DNA of 13,707 nucleotides, from positions 1-13,707 of the forward strand of contig CAWVSV010000064.1 of the NCBI GenBank assembly GCA_963933095.1. Reading direction: 5' to 3'. Made by a program: the position numbers and the translations under genes. The notes below the pieces were generated by a model. The model did no database searches and was not told where the DNA came from. It was given only the letters and a program-made list of their open reading frames with translations. Each line of letters starts with the position of its first letter. Position 1 is the stretch's first letter. Origin of the DNA: UBA1124 sp963933095. Lineage in GTDB: Bacteria; Pseudomonadota; Gammaproteobacteria; Pseudomonadales; Cellvibrionaceae. Below are positions 1 through 7,419 of the stretch, piece after piece.

Positions 1-793
1 GAGCGTGGGGGTCGGATACTACTTTTTCGGGTTGAGCTTGTTCTGCTTGTTCTGCATGTTCTGCATGTTCTGCATGTTCTGCATGTTCTGCATGTTCTGC
101 ATGTTGGAGAGTGCCATAAATCGTCCAAACACCAAATAATATAACCGCGACAGCAAAGGCACTACGAATACCCCGACTTTGCAGCCATTGCTTTATCTGC
201 TCGGCAAAGAGTCCGCTGGCCAATACTGCGGGCAAGGTGCCCAAACCAAAAGCCAACATAATTAGACCAGCCTGCAAACTGGCAAACCCGCTTGATGCTG
301 ACTGTGCCACGGCATAAGCCAGTGCCGAATAGATCAAACCACAGGGTAGCCAGCCCCATATGGCACCTAACAATAGCGCCTGGCGCACATTCTTAACCGG
401 CATCAGACTTTTTCCCAGCGGCTGAATAAAACGCCATAAATAGCTGCCACCTTTTTCTAAGTAAGTCAGGCCGCGCCACCAATTGCCCAAATACAGACCC
501 ATAGCCACCAGTAGCAAGCCGGCAATAATCCGCAGTATAGACAAGCTATGACCCATCGAATTAGAGCCGCCGCCGATCAGTTCCAGTAACAAGCCAGCGA
601 GCACCGCGATCAACACATAACTACCAATGCGACCGCTGTTATAGGCCAGCAGGATAGTAAAGCGCTTGGCCTTCGATGCGTCGGGGATAGCAAAACTGAG
701 AGCGGCCATAATGCCGCCACACATGCCGACACAATGAGCGCCGCCGAGAAAGCCCAATCCAAAGGCGGTGGTATAAATTATGGGCTCTATCAT
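1..793 (-). CDS. DsbD_2/TauE-SafE-like (COG2836) membrane protein with His-Ala-Glu repeat tail, 3' end outside window
   Basis: The frame opens at ATG 793 and stays open to the window edge (264 codons seen, stop not seen). The start overlaps the ccoS stop (ATGA), indicating translational coupling. The protein is hydrophobic with about six membrane segments. It carries HCVGMCGG near residues 20-27 and an LPCG motif near 149-152, the Cys motifs typical of the TauE/SafE-like, DsbD_2 (COG2836) family that often follows ccoS. Members are usually labelled sulfite exporter or cytochrome c biogenesis protein, but their substrate is not firmly known. Next to a copper ATPase and cbb3 genes, a role in metal handling or redox maturation is a reasonable inference. 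After the last membrane segment (about 211-229) comes an unusual tail: six exact HAE triplets (231-248), then QAE, QAQ and a charged stretch. The family call is firm; the function is inferred. Confidence 0.85.
   Translation of the reverse strand, partial: MIEPIIYTTAFGLGFLGGAHCVGMCGGIMAALSFAIPDASKAKRFTILLAYNSGRIGSYVLIAVLAGLLLELIGGGSNSMGHSLSILRIIAGLLLVAMGLYLGNWWRGLTYLEKGGSYLWRFIQPLGKSLMPVKNVRQALLLGAIWGWLPCGLIYSALAYAVAQSASSGFASLQAGLIMLAFGLGTLPAVLASGLFAEQIKQWLQSRGIRSAFAVAVILFGVWTIYGTLQHAEHAEHAEHAEHAEHAEQAEQAQPEKVVSDPHA
32..106. repeat. In-frame 9-bp tandem repeat (six perfect ttctgcatg units plus two degenerate units)
   Basis: Six identical 9-base units lie at 50-103. A one-base variant (ttctgcttg) lies at 41-49 and a more diverged unit at 32-40. 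Read on the minus strand in the frame of the membrane protein, the perfect units encode His-Ala-Glu and the variants Gln-Ala-Glu and Gln-Ala-Gln. Identity at the nucleotide level, not just the protein level, points to recent expansion by slippage. The unit is three codons, so copy number changes would lengthen or shorten the tail without a frameshift. Confidence 0.95.
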
Positions 794-987
794 TTTGAAT
801 GGGGCTTACTAATAGCCGCAGCTGACTTTTTAGGTTTAGTTTCTATCAGGTCTTCATCGAAGAGAATCCGATGCGCCTCAGTATCCAGATCGTCGTATTG
901 ACCACTGTTGAGGGCCCAGAATAGAAACTTAATCGCCAGCCCAGTTAAGATTAGCGCCAAAGGAATAAGAAAATAGAGACTGTCCAT
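790..987 (-). CDS. ccoS: CcoS, cbb3 oxidase maturation protein
   Basis: This 65-residue protein has one N-terminal membrane segment (about residues 4-27) and a conserved-looking DDLDTEAHRILFDED stretch near 32-46, followed by a short basic tail. These are the hallmarks of the FixS/CcoS family. CcoS is known from Rhodobacter and Pseudomonas work to be needed for insertion of heme b and CuB cofactors into CcoN, although its chemistry is not defined. It starts at ATG 987, 23 bases after the ccoI stop, with a weak GAAG-type ribosome site. It overlaps the next gene by four bases, so it sits inside the ccoGHIS transcript. Confidence 0.93.
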   Translation of the reverse strand: MDSLYFLIPLALILTGLAIKFLFWALNSGQYDDLDTEAHRILFDEDLIETKPKKSAAAISKPHSK

Positions 988-1010
988 AATAATTCTTCAG
1001 TTGCGAGTCG

Positions 1011-3452
1011 TTAGCGATTCAAACGCAGAGCATTGCCTATAACCACCAGCGAGCTAGTCGACATACCAATAGCCGCGGCCCAGGGCGGAATCAATCCCAT
1101 GGCCGCCAGCGGCAAGGCGATAACATTGTACGCCAGCGCCCAAGCTAAATTCTGTCGAATTATACTGCGGGTATCGCGCGCCTTGTGCATGGCGCGCGGA
1201 ATAATCGTTAAGTCGCCGGACAACAGTACGCTGTCAGCGCGGGTCTTAGCTAAATCTGTCGCCTGCGCCATGGCTACTGAGATATCGGCCCCTGAAAGCA
1301 CCGGTACATCATTGACACCGTCGCCGACCATTAGCACCAACTCGCCACGAGCCTGCAGTTGGCGAATATGATCGAGTTTAGCCTCGGGTGAGGCACCGCT
1401 GCGATACTGCGCTATGCCTAGCTCTTGGGCTAAATCAGCCACCGCACTGGAACGATCACCACTAAGCAACTCAATTTTTATACCTTGCTGCTGCAGGGCC
1501 GCCACCATAGGCGCGGCAGACTCACGCGGTTGATCTGACAGTTGAAACCATGCCAGTGGCCCCTGATTTGAAGTCAACAGTAACCACTGCCCTTGTCGCT
1601 GCTCAGGCGTGTATTCGCTACTGCACAACTGCAGGGAAAACTCTGGATAACCGAGCCGGTATGTCAGTAGATTACCATTAAACACGATGTTCGCCTCGAC
1701 CCCAGCTGCGGTAAAATGTCGCACATCTGTGGCCTTTAACCCCATACAAAAAGGTTTAAAGGCGCTGGCAATAGGATGGCTAGAGCCGAATTCCAGCGCC
1801 GCCGCCAATGCCAACAACTGCTCGTTACTCAGATCGCACGATGACAAGCTCTCAACTTTAGCTATAGCCAGGTGCCCAAGCGTAAGAGTGCCAGTTTTGT
1901 CCAATACCACGGTAGTGACCTTGCTCAAGCTTTCGAGCGCATGACCGCGGGTAATCAACAATCCGTGCCGGCGCAGCCAGCTAGTCGCGGCCGTTAACGC
2001 CGCCGGGGTTGCCAGCGCCAATGCACAGGGGCAAGTAACCACTAGCACCGAGAGTGTCACCCAGAGTGCGTGACTAGAATCTATCTGCCACCAGACACTA
2101 AACACGACGCCAGACACCAACAGCACTGCGGCGACAAAATAGCGCGACAGGCGATCGGCAATAGCCACTTGATAAGGTTTATCCTGAGCGGCATCATTGA
2201 CTAAACGCTCAATCGCCGACAGCTGTGTCTGCGCACCAATGGCTGTGACTTCAACCTCTAGAACACTATCACCATTTAAAGTGCCGGCGACCACCCTGTC
2301 GCCAGAAGTTTTATCTACCGGGTTAGGCTCACCGGTAAGCAGAGCTTCTACCACCGCGCTGCGCCCCGCTACCACCTCTCCATCGCAGGGCAAAGTTTCA
2401 CCGGATTTAACCAGTACGCGATCGCCCAACTGTAAACTCTTCACCGGCACCGCGCGCGGCTCGAACCTATCCCCTTGATTATGTCCGCTCTCGGCTATTA
2501 GCAGGGCAGATAAGGGCATCAACTGAGCGACATTACCCGCGGCCATTCTATTGCTATGACGGGCGCGCATTTCAAAAAAACGGCCGAGCAGCAAGAAAAA
2601 GGTAAACATCGATACCGAGTCGAAATAGACTTCGCCAGAACCGGTAATCGTGGCCCAACAACTGGCCAAATAAGCCCCTGCAATCGCCAGTGAGACAGGC
2701 ACATCCATCGATAGACTGCGGTGTTTAAGACTGCGCCAGGCGGCGGCAAAGAAAGGCCGCGCACTATAAAGTACTACTGGGGTGGCGATAATTAAACTGA
2801 TCCAGCGCAAATAATACTGCCACTGGGACTCCATGCCCTGAATAGCACCGGCATAAAGCGCTGTAGCCACCATGCCCACCTGCATCATGCCAAACCCAGC
2901 CAGCGACAGACGCATCAACGCAGTGCGGTTTTCTTTCTTCAACAACGCCTGTTGACGATCGTCTGTAGCGGGTTGCGCTATATAGCCAATACTATCGAGC
3001 TCGTCCATAATTTGACTAAGAAGGATTTGATCGGAGTTAAAGTCGACACTGAGACGGTGGGTACTGGCATTCACTCGAAAGGCACTTATGCCCTGCAACC
3101 CTTTAAGCTGATGCTCGATTAACCAACTGCAAGCGGCACAAGTAATGCCCTCCAGTAATAATTGTGCGCGCCGCAGATCATCTGCCAGCGGCAGCACAAA
3201 ATCGACCTGCACATCCTGTAGATCATAGACCTCAAAATTGTTCTTTTTTTGTTGCGGCCGAGTGCTGGATTGAGTGCGAAAGCGATAGAAGTTTTCCAGC
3301 CCGCCATCAACAATCGCCATAGCTACGGCCTGGCAACCGGGGCAGCACATGGAGTGAGTTTGGCCGTTGATCTCAACTGGGTAATCGCTATTAGCGGGAA
3401 CCGGTAAGCTGCAGTGATAGCAGTCGAGCGATGATGTTATAGCAGCGTTCAT
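1011..3452 (-). CDS. ccoI: CcoI, P1B-type copper-exporting ATPase for cbb3 assembly
   Basis: This 813-residue inner-membrane heavy-metal P-type ATPase moves copper from the cytoplasm outward to supply the CuB site of the oxidase. An N-terminal Cys cluster (CYHC at 11-14, CCPGC at 36-40) is typical of the CcoI/FixI branch. A heavy-metal-associated domain follows with CAAC at 105-108. The core shows TGE at 373-375, the transmembrane CPC metal site at 474-476, the phosphorylation motif DKTGT at 518-522, the HP motif at 559-560 and GDGVND at 710-715. All catalytic motifs are intact. The ATG at 3452 shares one base with the ccoH stop (TGATG), so translation is probably coupled. Length and motifs match the family, and there is no sign of truncation. 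CopA2 is another name for this class. Confidence 0.97.
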   Translation of the reverse strand: MNAAITSSLDCYHCSLPVPANSDYPVEINGQTHSMCCPGCQAVAMAIVDGGLENFYRFRTQSSTRPQQKKNNFEVYDLQDVQVDFVLPLADDLRRAQLLLEGITCAACSWLIEHQLKGLQGISAFRVNASTHRLSVDFNSDQILLSQIMDELDSIGYIAQPATDDRQQALLKKENRTALMRLSLAGFGMMQVGMVATALYAGAIQGMESQWQYYLRWISLIIATPVVLYSARPFFAAAWRSLKHRSLSMDVPVSLAIAGAYLASCWATITGSGEVYFDSVSMFTFFLLLGRFFEMRARHSNRMAAGNVAQLMPLSALLIAESGHNQGDRFEPRAVPVKSLQLGDRVLVKSGETLPCDGEVVAGRSAVVEALLTGEPNPVDKTSGDRVVAGTLNGDSVLEVEVTAIGAQTQLSAIERLVNDAAQDKPYQVAIADRLSRYFVAAVLLVSGVVFSVWWQIDSSHALWVTLSVLVVTCPCALALATPAALTAATSWLRRHGLLITRGHALESLSKVTTVVLDKTGTLTLGHLAIAKVESLSSCDLSNEQLLALAAALEFGSSHPIASAFKPFCMGLKATDVRHFTAAGVEANIVFNGNLLTYRLGYPEFSLQLCSSEYTPEQRQGQWLLLTSNQGPLAWFQLSDQPRESAAPMVAALQQQGIKIELLSGDRSSAVADLAQELGIAQYRSGASPEAKLDHIRQLQARGELVLMVGDGVNDVPVLSGADISVAMAQATDLAKTRADSVLLSGDLTIIPRAMHKARDTRSIIRQNLAWALAYNVIALPLAAMGLIPPWAAAIGMSTSSLVVIGNALRLNR

Positions 3453-3988
3453 CAGTTCCTAGGTTTTAGCTCGACAACATCATCGTTGCGGAAGTCGATT
3501 TCCGCCAGCAAGCGCCACTCAGCATCATTTTGAACTTCGCTGTCGACAGTCGGCAGCAGACGCAAATACCAGCGGTTAACGGGTACCGAGTTAAGGTCTG
3601 CGCGATAGCGATTATTGCCCACTTGCTGCAACAACAACTGTTGATCTAAGGCTTTGCTGGCCGGATGGCTAAGCAGCAGCAGCAGCTGTGACGGCAGCGC
3701 CGCGTCACTACTTAAATCTAGAAATACTTCGCCCGAGAGCAGGTCAAAATTGAGAGTGCCATACAATCCTAATTCAGTCGCTCGCACATCCTGCTCTAAG
3801 CGAATATTAATTAAGCGGCCGTTTTTGTAATAGTTGTCCTGCACAATATCATCGCCGCCGACCACCGCGTTGTAAACAATCACTACCGACGAGCACATCG
3901 CTGCAAACAGCGGCACCATCAGCAGCCAGAACCAGGGCTGACGATACCAAGGGTCGTTATCTAACTCTTCGTCTCTCTGTGGCCGCAT
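3452..3988 (-). CDS. ccoH: CcoH (FixH family), cbb3 assembly protein
   Basis: This protein has a short N-terminal cytoplasmic part with a PWYRQPWFWLLM signature, one membrane segment (about residues 17-43) and a periplasmic domain of roughly 130 residues. That layout is typical of FixH/CcoH. CcoH associates with the oxidase and is needed for its assembly and stability, probably in step with copper delivery by CcoI. The frame can be extended to a TTG at 4000. I chose ATG 3988 because a GAGAG ribosome site lies a few bases upstream, giving 178 residues starting MRPQRDEEL. The stop overlaps the ccoI start. The gene lies 63 bases after ccoG. Confidence 0.92.
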   Translation of the reverse strand: MRPQRDEELDNDPWYRQPWFWLLMVPLFAAMCSSVVIVYNAVVGGDDIVQDNYYKNGRLINIRLEQDVRATELGLYGTLNFDLLSGEVFLDLSSDAALPSQLLLLLSHPASKALDQQLLLQQVGNNRYRADLNSVPVNRWYLRLLPTVDSEVQNDAEWRLLAEIDFRNDDVVELKPRN

Positions 3989-4051
3989 AACTACTCTCAA
4001 TGTAATCTATATTGTGTTAAATATTCATGAATCCTATTGTCGCCGATTGCG

Positions 4052-5464
4052 TCATATAGGGCCAATAAATACATTCGAAAGTCGCACCGAAATTGACTCG
4101 TCATCGCGGGCGGTGACAATAATATCGATGTCATTTTTCAACTGTTTTAAATCGGCGAGCTTAACTGAGACCCGGATGGGTATGGTGAATATCTCACCCT
4201 TTTCAATTTCCAGCGCCCTGTAGCCCTTGAGTTTATAATCGAGGGCACCCTCAAGGCGCACATTATAGGTATGCGAGAAACGGTCCATATTGTTAATTTT
4301 GATGGTATAAACATTTTGCACTTCATCGCCACGAATACGGTACATGCGCGCACCGCGATCACGGGTAACATCGACATCGACCGGTATCCTTGAACCAATG
4401 GTGTAGACGAAGCAACCTATCATCACCAACAACGCCATCATATAACCAATCAATCGCGGCCGCAGCACTCGGGTCTGCCCCGTTTCCAGCTCGTCTTCGG
4501 TGGTAAAGCGAATCAAACCGCGCTCGTAACCGACTTTATCCATTACGCTGTTGCAAGCATCAACACATAAACCGCAGTCGATGCACTCGTATTGGGTACC
4601 ATCGCGAATGTCGATATCCACCGGACACACCTGCACACACCACGAGCAGTCAATACAGTCGCCCTTGCCCTCGGCCTTGTAATCTTCGCTGGCCTTGCGC
4701 GGACCGCGACTCTCGCCGCGCTTACTGTCGTAGGTCACCGATAGAGTGTCTTTGTCGTACATGACCGACTGGAAGCGGGCATATGGGCACATATATTTAC
4801 ATACCTGTTCGCGCAGCCAACCGGCATTTAAATAGGTGGCAAGCGTAAACAGGCCCAGCCAAAAGAGCGTCGCCAAGCCCAGGTCCATACTAGCCAAGCC
4901 CACAAGCAGCTGTCGCACGGGTACAAAGTAGCCGACAAAAGTCAGTGCTGTAACCACCGAAATCAGCAACCATAAAAAGTGAGTCGCCCCCATTCGCGCC
5001 AATTTCTCAGCGTTCCAGCTCTGCTCATCCAATTTGATACGCTTGTTGCGATCGCCCTGACACACGTGCTCAACCCAGATGAACATCAATGTCCACACGG
5101 TTTGCGGGCAGGTGAAGCCACACCATACCCGCCCCACTAATACTGTTACGGTAAATAGCGCAAAAGCGGCAATCATCAGCAAAAATGCCAACAACTGACC
5201 GTCCTGTGGCCAAAAAGTCATCCACAAGATATGAAACTGACGCTCGGGCAGATCGAACAACATCGCTGGGCGCGCATCAATCACAAACCACGGCATCAAC
5301 AAAAAACCCAGCATTATCGGAATGCCGGTATAACGACGCAGTTTCTGATAGAAACCGGTGATTCTGCGGGTATAAATCTTGTCGGCCGACTCGTATAAAT
5401 TTATATAGCGGATCTCGTCTTGCAACGCCGACTTATCGTCTGGTTCGTTATGTTGACTACTCAC
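4052..5464 (-). CDS. ccoG: CcoG (RdxA/FixG), cbb3 assembly ferredoxin-like membrane protein
   Basis: This 470-residue polytopic protein matches CcoG/RdxA, which in Rhodobacter has been shown to act in cytoplasmic copper reduction for cbb3 assembly. It has about five membrane segments, a WCGFTCPQTVW motif (114-124) and a CKYMCPYARFQ motif (222-232). Two 4Fe-4S motifs of ferredoxin type follow: Cys 270, 273, 276 and 280, and Cys 294, 297, 300 and 304. The C-terminal part after the last membrane segment (about 338-358) forms the periplasmic Ig-like FixG domain. The start is GTG 5464, supported by AGGA six bases upstream. A terminator lies between ccoP and this gene, so ccoG probably begins its own transcript with ccoHIS. 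I did not find a convincing promoter in that gap. Confidence 0.96.
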   Translation of the reverse strand: MSSQHNEPDDKSALQDEIRYINLYESADKIYTRRITGFYQKLRRYTGIPIMLGFLLMPWFVIDARPAMLFDLPERQFHILWMTFWPQDGQLLAFLLMIAAFALFTVTVLVGRVWCGFTCPQTVWTLMFIWVEHVCQGDRNKRIKLDEQSWNAEKLARMGATHFLWLLISVVTALTFVGYFVPVRQLLVGLASMDLGLATLFWLGLFTLATYLNAGWLREQVCKYMCPYARFQSVMYDKDTLSVTYDSKRGESRGPRKASEDYKAEGKGDCIDCSWCVQVCPVDIDIRDGTQYECIDCGLCVDACNSVMDKVGYERGLIRFTTEDELETGQTRVLRPRLIGYMMALLVMIGCFVYTIGSRIPVDVDVTRDRGARMYRIRGDEVQNVYTIKINNMDRFSHTYNVRLEGALDYKLKGYRALEIEKGEIFTIPIRVSVKLADLKQLKNDIDIIVTARDDESISVRLSNVFIGPI

Positions 5465-5551
5465 AGTATGTCCTATCAGCTGACTAACGGTTTCAGTGTA
5501 GATGCTCGCAGTCTGGCGCCGCGTCTGGATTGAAAAGGGAATATTTTGAGC

Positions 5552-5583
5552 AAAAAAAAGCGCCTCATAAGAAGCGCTTTTTT
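5552..5583 (-). terminator. Intrinsic terminator after ccoP
   Basis: An AAAAAAGCGC arm pairs with GCGCTTTTTT around a 10-base loop (5564-5573). On the minus strand the GC stem is followed by eight U residues (complement of 5552-5559). It lies just past the ccoP stop at 5609 and should end or attenuate the ccoNOQP transcript. The flanking A and T tracts make it potentially bidirectional. Confidence 0.85.
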
Positions 5584-5608
5584 AAAATTGCTAGAACACT
5601 TACTCGCC

Positions 5609-6547
5609 CTACTCTACTAGAGACAGGCTATAAACATAAGCTGTCAACAGGTGTATCTTGTCATCACGCAACTTGTGCTTTTGCGCTGGCATGACACCGT
5701 GACGACCATTGCGAATCGACTGGCGAATCTCTTTAGCTGTAGCACCGGGCTCTGTAACAGACCCCATACCGTATAACCAAATATCGTCGGTCAGGTTAGG
5801 CGCGCCGGCGGCGTAAGAGCCTTTGCCGTCCGCACCGTGGCAGGCGGCACAGGTAGCGAATAGGTCTTTACCTGCCACAGCCTTGGCGGCATCGTGTTCA
5901 CGACCACCGAGGCTCAATACGTATTCAGCCACGTTGACTACACCCTCTTCCCCCAACACCTCACCCCAAGCAAGCATACCCTGAGCCTGGCGGCCATGAA
6001 TAAGAGTATGCTTAATAGCCTCAGGACTACCGCCGTAGAGCCAGTCGTTGTCGGTGAGATTGGGAAAGCCGTAGTTGCCTCCGGCGTCTGAACCGTGACA
6101 AACAGCGCAGTTATTACTATATAGACGGGCGCCCATCTTGTTGGCTTTTGGGTCTATTGCCAGCGCTTCAATCGACATGTCGCTGTATTTACCAAAACTA
6201 TCGACATAGGAAGCCCGTGCTATATCCTGATCTCGGGCCAGCTCACCTCTTGAGGTCCAGGTTTTACCATCAAAGATGGGAAGACCTTTATAGCCGCCCA
6301 TACCTGGGTAAATAATCAAATATATCACTGTGAACACAATGGTGATCACGAACATCTGGAACCACCATTTAGGCAGAGGATTGTCGTACTCCTCAATACC
6401 ATCGTAGATGTGGCCGGTAACCTTAATATCGTCGGGATCGGCTTGGTCGTCCACGGCCACCTTACGGTTGGCCATTAATACCCAGATGATCAGCGCCAAG
6501 TTAATTGACGTCAGACCAATAATCCATACACTCCAAAAAGTACTCAT
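5609..6547 (-). CDS. ccoP: CcoP, diheme cytochrome c subunit of cbb3 oxidase
   Basis: Subunit III of the cbb3 oxidase accepts electrons from periplasmic donors and passes them toward CcoO. With the start at ATG 6547 the protein has 312 residues. It has two N-terminal membrane segments (about 4-25 and 62-82), the long form of CcoP. Two periplasmic c-type heme domains follow, with CAVCH at 147-151 and CAACH at 233-237. Met 191 (QGMLAW) and Met 286 (GVMPA) are the likely axial ligands. A longer frame begins with TTG two codons upstream, but AGGA sits six bases before the chosen ATG. The gene follows ccoQ by eight bases and ends ahead of the intrinsic terminator. Confidence 0.97.
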   Translation of the reverse strand: MSTFWSVWIIGLTSINLALIIWVLMANRKVAVDDQADPDDIKVTGHIYDGIEEYDNPLPKWWFQMFVITIVFTVIYLIIYPGMGGYKGLPIFDGKTWTSRGELARDQDIARASYVDSFGKYSDMSIEALAIDPKANKMGARLYSNNCAVCHGSDAGGNYGFPNLTDNDWLYGGSPEAIKHTLIHGRQAQGMLAWGEVLGEEGVVNVAEYVLSLGGREHDAAKAVAGKDLFATCAACHGADGKGSYAAGAPNLTDDIWLYGMGSVTEPGATAKEIRQSIRNGRHGVMPAQKHKLRDDKIHLLTAYVYSLSLVE

Positions 6548-6555
6548 ATGCAATC

Positions 6556-6768
6556 CTACCTTTGTTCATCGCTATGGGGATGAATGTCTTTTTCGTCCTG
6601 CTCTTTATGCTGTTGTTTTTCCAGCTCACTTTCATCAGCAAAGGGCAAGTTAGCGGCGTCATCAAAGCGCTTTTTGCGGCGCGGTGAAAAAGCCCACCAG
6701 CCGATGCCGATAATGGCAAACAGCATTAAAAATACCGAGATCATACTGAAGATGGTTTTAACAGTCAC
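6556..6768 (-). CDS. ccoQ: CcoQ, small cbb3 oxidase subunit IV
   Basis: CcoQ is a short single-span membrane protein thought to stabilise the CcoNO-CcoP complex. The chosen GTG start gives 70 residues, with one hydrophobic helix (about residues 5-28, ending WWAFSPRRKKRF) and a charged, His- and Glu-rich cytoplasmic tail. A longer frame from TTG 6786 would translate through the GGAGGGAG ribosome site itself, so I placed the start at GTG 6768, eight bases after it. The gene sits 27 bases after ccoO and eight before ccoP, as expected for this operon. Confidence 0.9.
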   Translation of the reverse strand: MTVKTIFSMISVFLMLFAIIGIGWWAFSPRRKKRFDDAANLPFADESELEKQQHKEQDEKDIHPHSDEQR

Positions 6769-6795
6769 AGTGATATCTCCCTCCAAAGTTGTAGC

Positions 6796-7407
6796 TTAGC
6801 GCTTCTGCTGCAACAAAATACCCAGCTGTTGCAAGTAAGCGACCAGTGCATCTATCTCAGCAACGCCCTCTACAGCAGCCTTGGCACCGGCAATATCGGC
6901 GTCGGTGTAAGGCACACCCACAGTTCGTAACGCAGTCATTTTCGCGGCGGTATCTTTGCCGTCGAGAATATTGTCAAACAACCACGGAAAAGACGGCATA
7001 TTCGACTCTGGCACCACGTTGCGCGGATTGTACAAGTGCGCTTTGTGCCAGGCGTCAGAGTAGCGAGTACCAACGCGAGCCAAATCTGGACCGGTGCGCT
7101 TTGAGCCCCACAGAAACGGATGGTCGTATACCGACTCACCGGCTACCGAGTAGTGCCCATAGCGCTCTACTTCCGCACGCAGAGGACGAATCATCTGGGT
7201 GTGGCAGACATGGCAGCCCTCGCGAATATAGATATCGCGCCCTTCCAGTTCTTTCGCCTCAAGCGGCATCAAACCTGCAATGGGCTTGGTGGTCTCCTCC
7301 AGAAAGAACTGCGGTACGATTTCAACCAAACCACCAAAACTAATAGCGACAACCGTTAGCACGATCATCAGTCCGATATTCTTTTCTACTATGTCATGAT
7401 TTTTCAC
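6796..7407 (-). CDS. ccoO: CcoO, monoheme cytochrome c subunit of cbb3 oxidase
   Basis: Subunit II of the cbb3 oxidase has 203 residues. An N-terminal membrane anchor (about residues 11-33) precedes a periplasmic cytochrome c domain with CHVCH at 65-69, followed by TQMIRPL. Met 137 in SNMPSFPW is the likely axial heme ligand. CcoO relays electrons from CcoP to the low-spin heme b in CcoN. Translation starts at GTG 7407, with AGGGAGAG five bases upstream, only 12 bases after the ccoN stop. Length and motifs are normal for the family. Confidence 0.97.
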   Translation of the reverse strand: MKNHDIVEKNIGLMIVLTVVAISFGGLVEIVPQFFLEETTKPIAGLMPLEAKELEGRDIYIREGCHVCHTQMIRPLRAEVERYGHYSVAGESVYDHPFLWGSKRTGPDLARVGTRYSDAWHKAHLYNPRNVVPESNMPSFPWLFDNILDGKDTAAKMTALRTVGVPYTDADIAGAKAAVEGVAEIDALVAYLQQLGILLQQKR

Positions 7408-7419
7408 AGAGTCTCTCCC

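Noticed and set aside
41..103. Tandem repeats at the left edge as a CRISPR array or non-coding satellite
   Set aside because: The unit is 9 bp with no spacers and is in frame inside a membrane protein coding sequence.
6846..7343. Plus-strand ORF of 165 codons opposite ccoO
   Set aside because: It is antisense to a clear cytochrome c gene with intact heme motifs; its product is Arg/Gln/Ser-rich and has no recognisable features.
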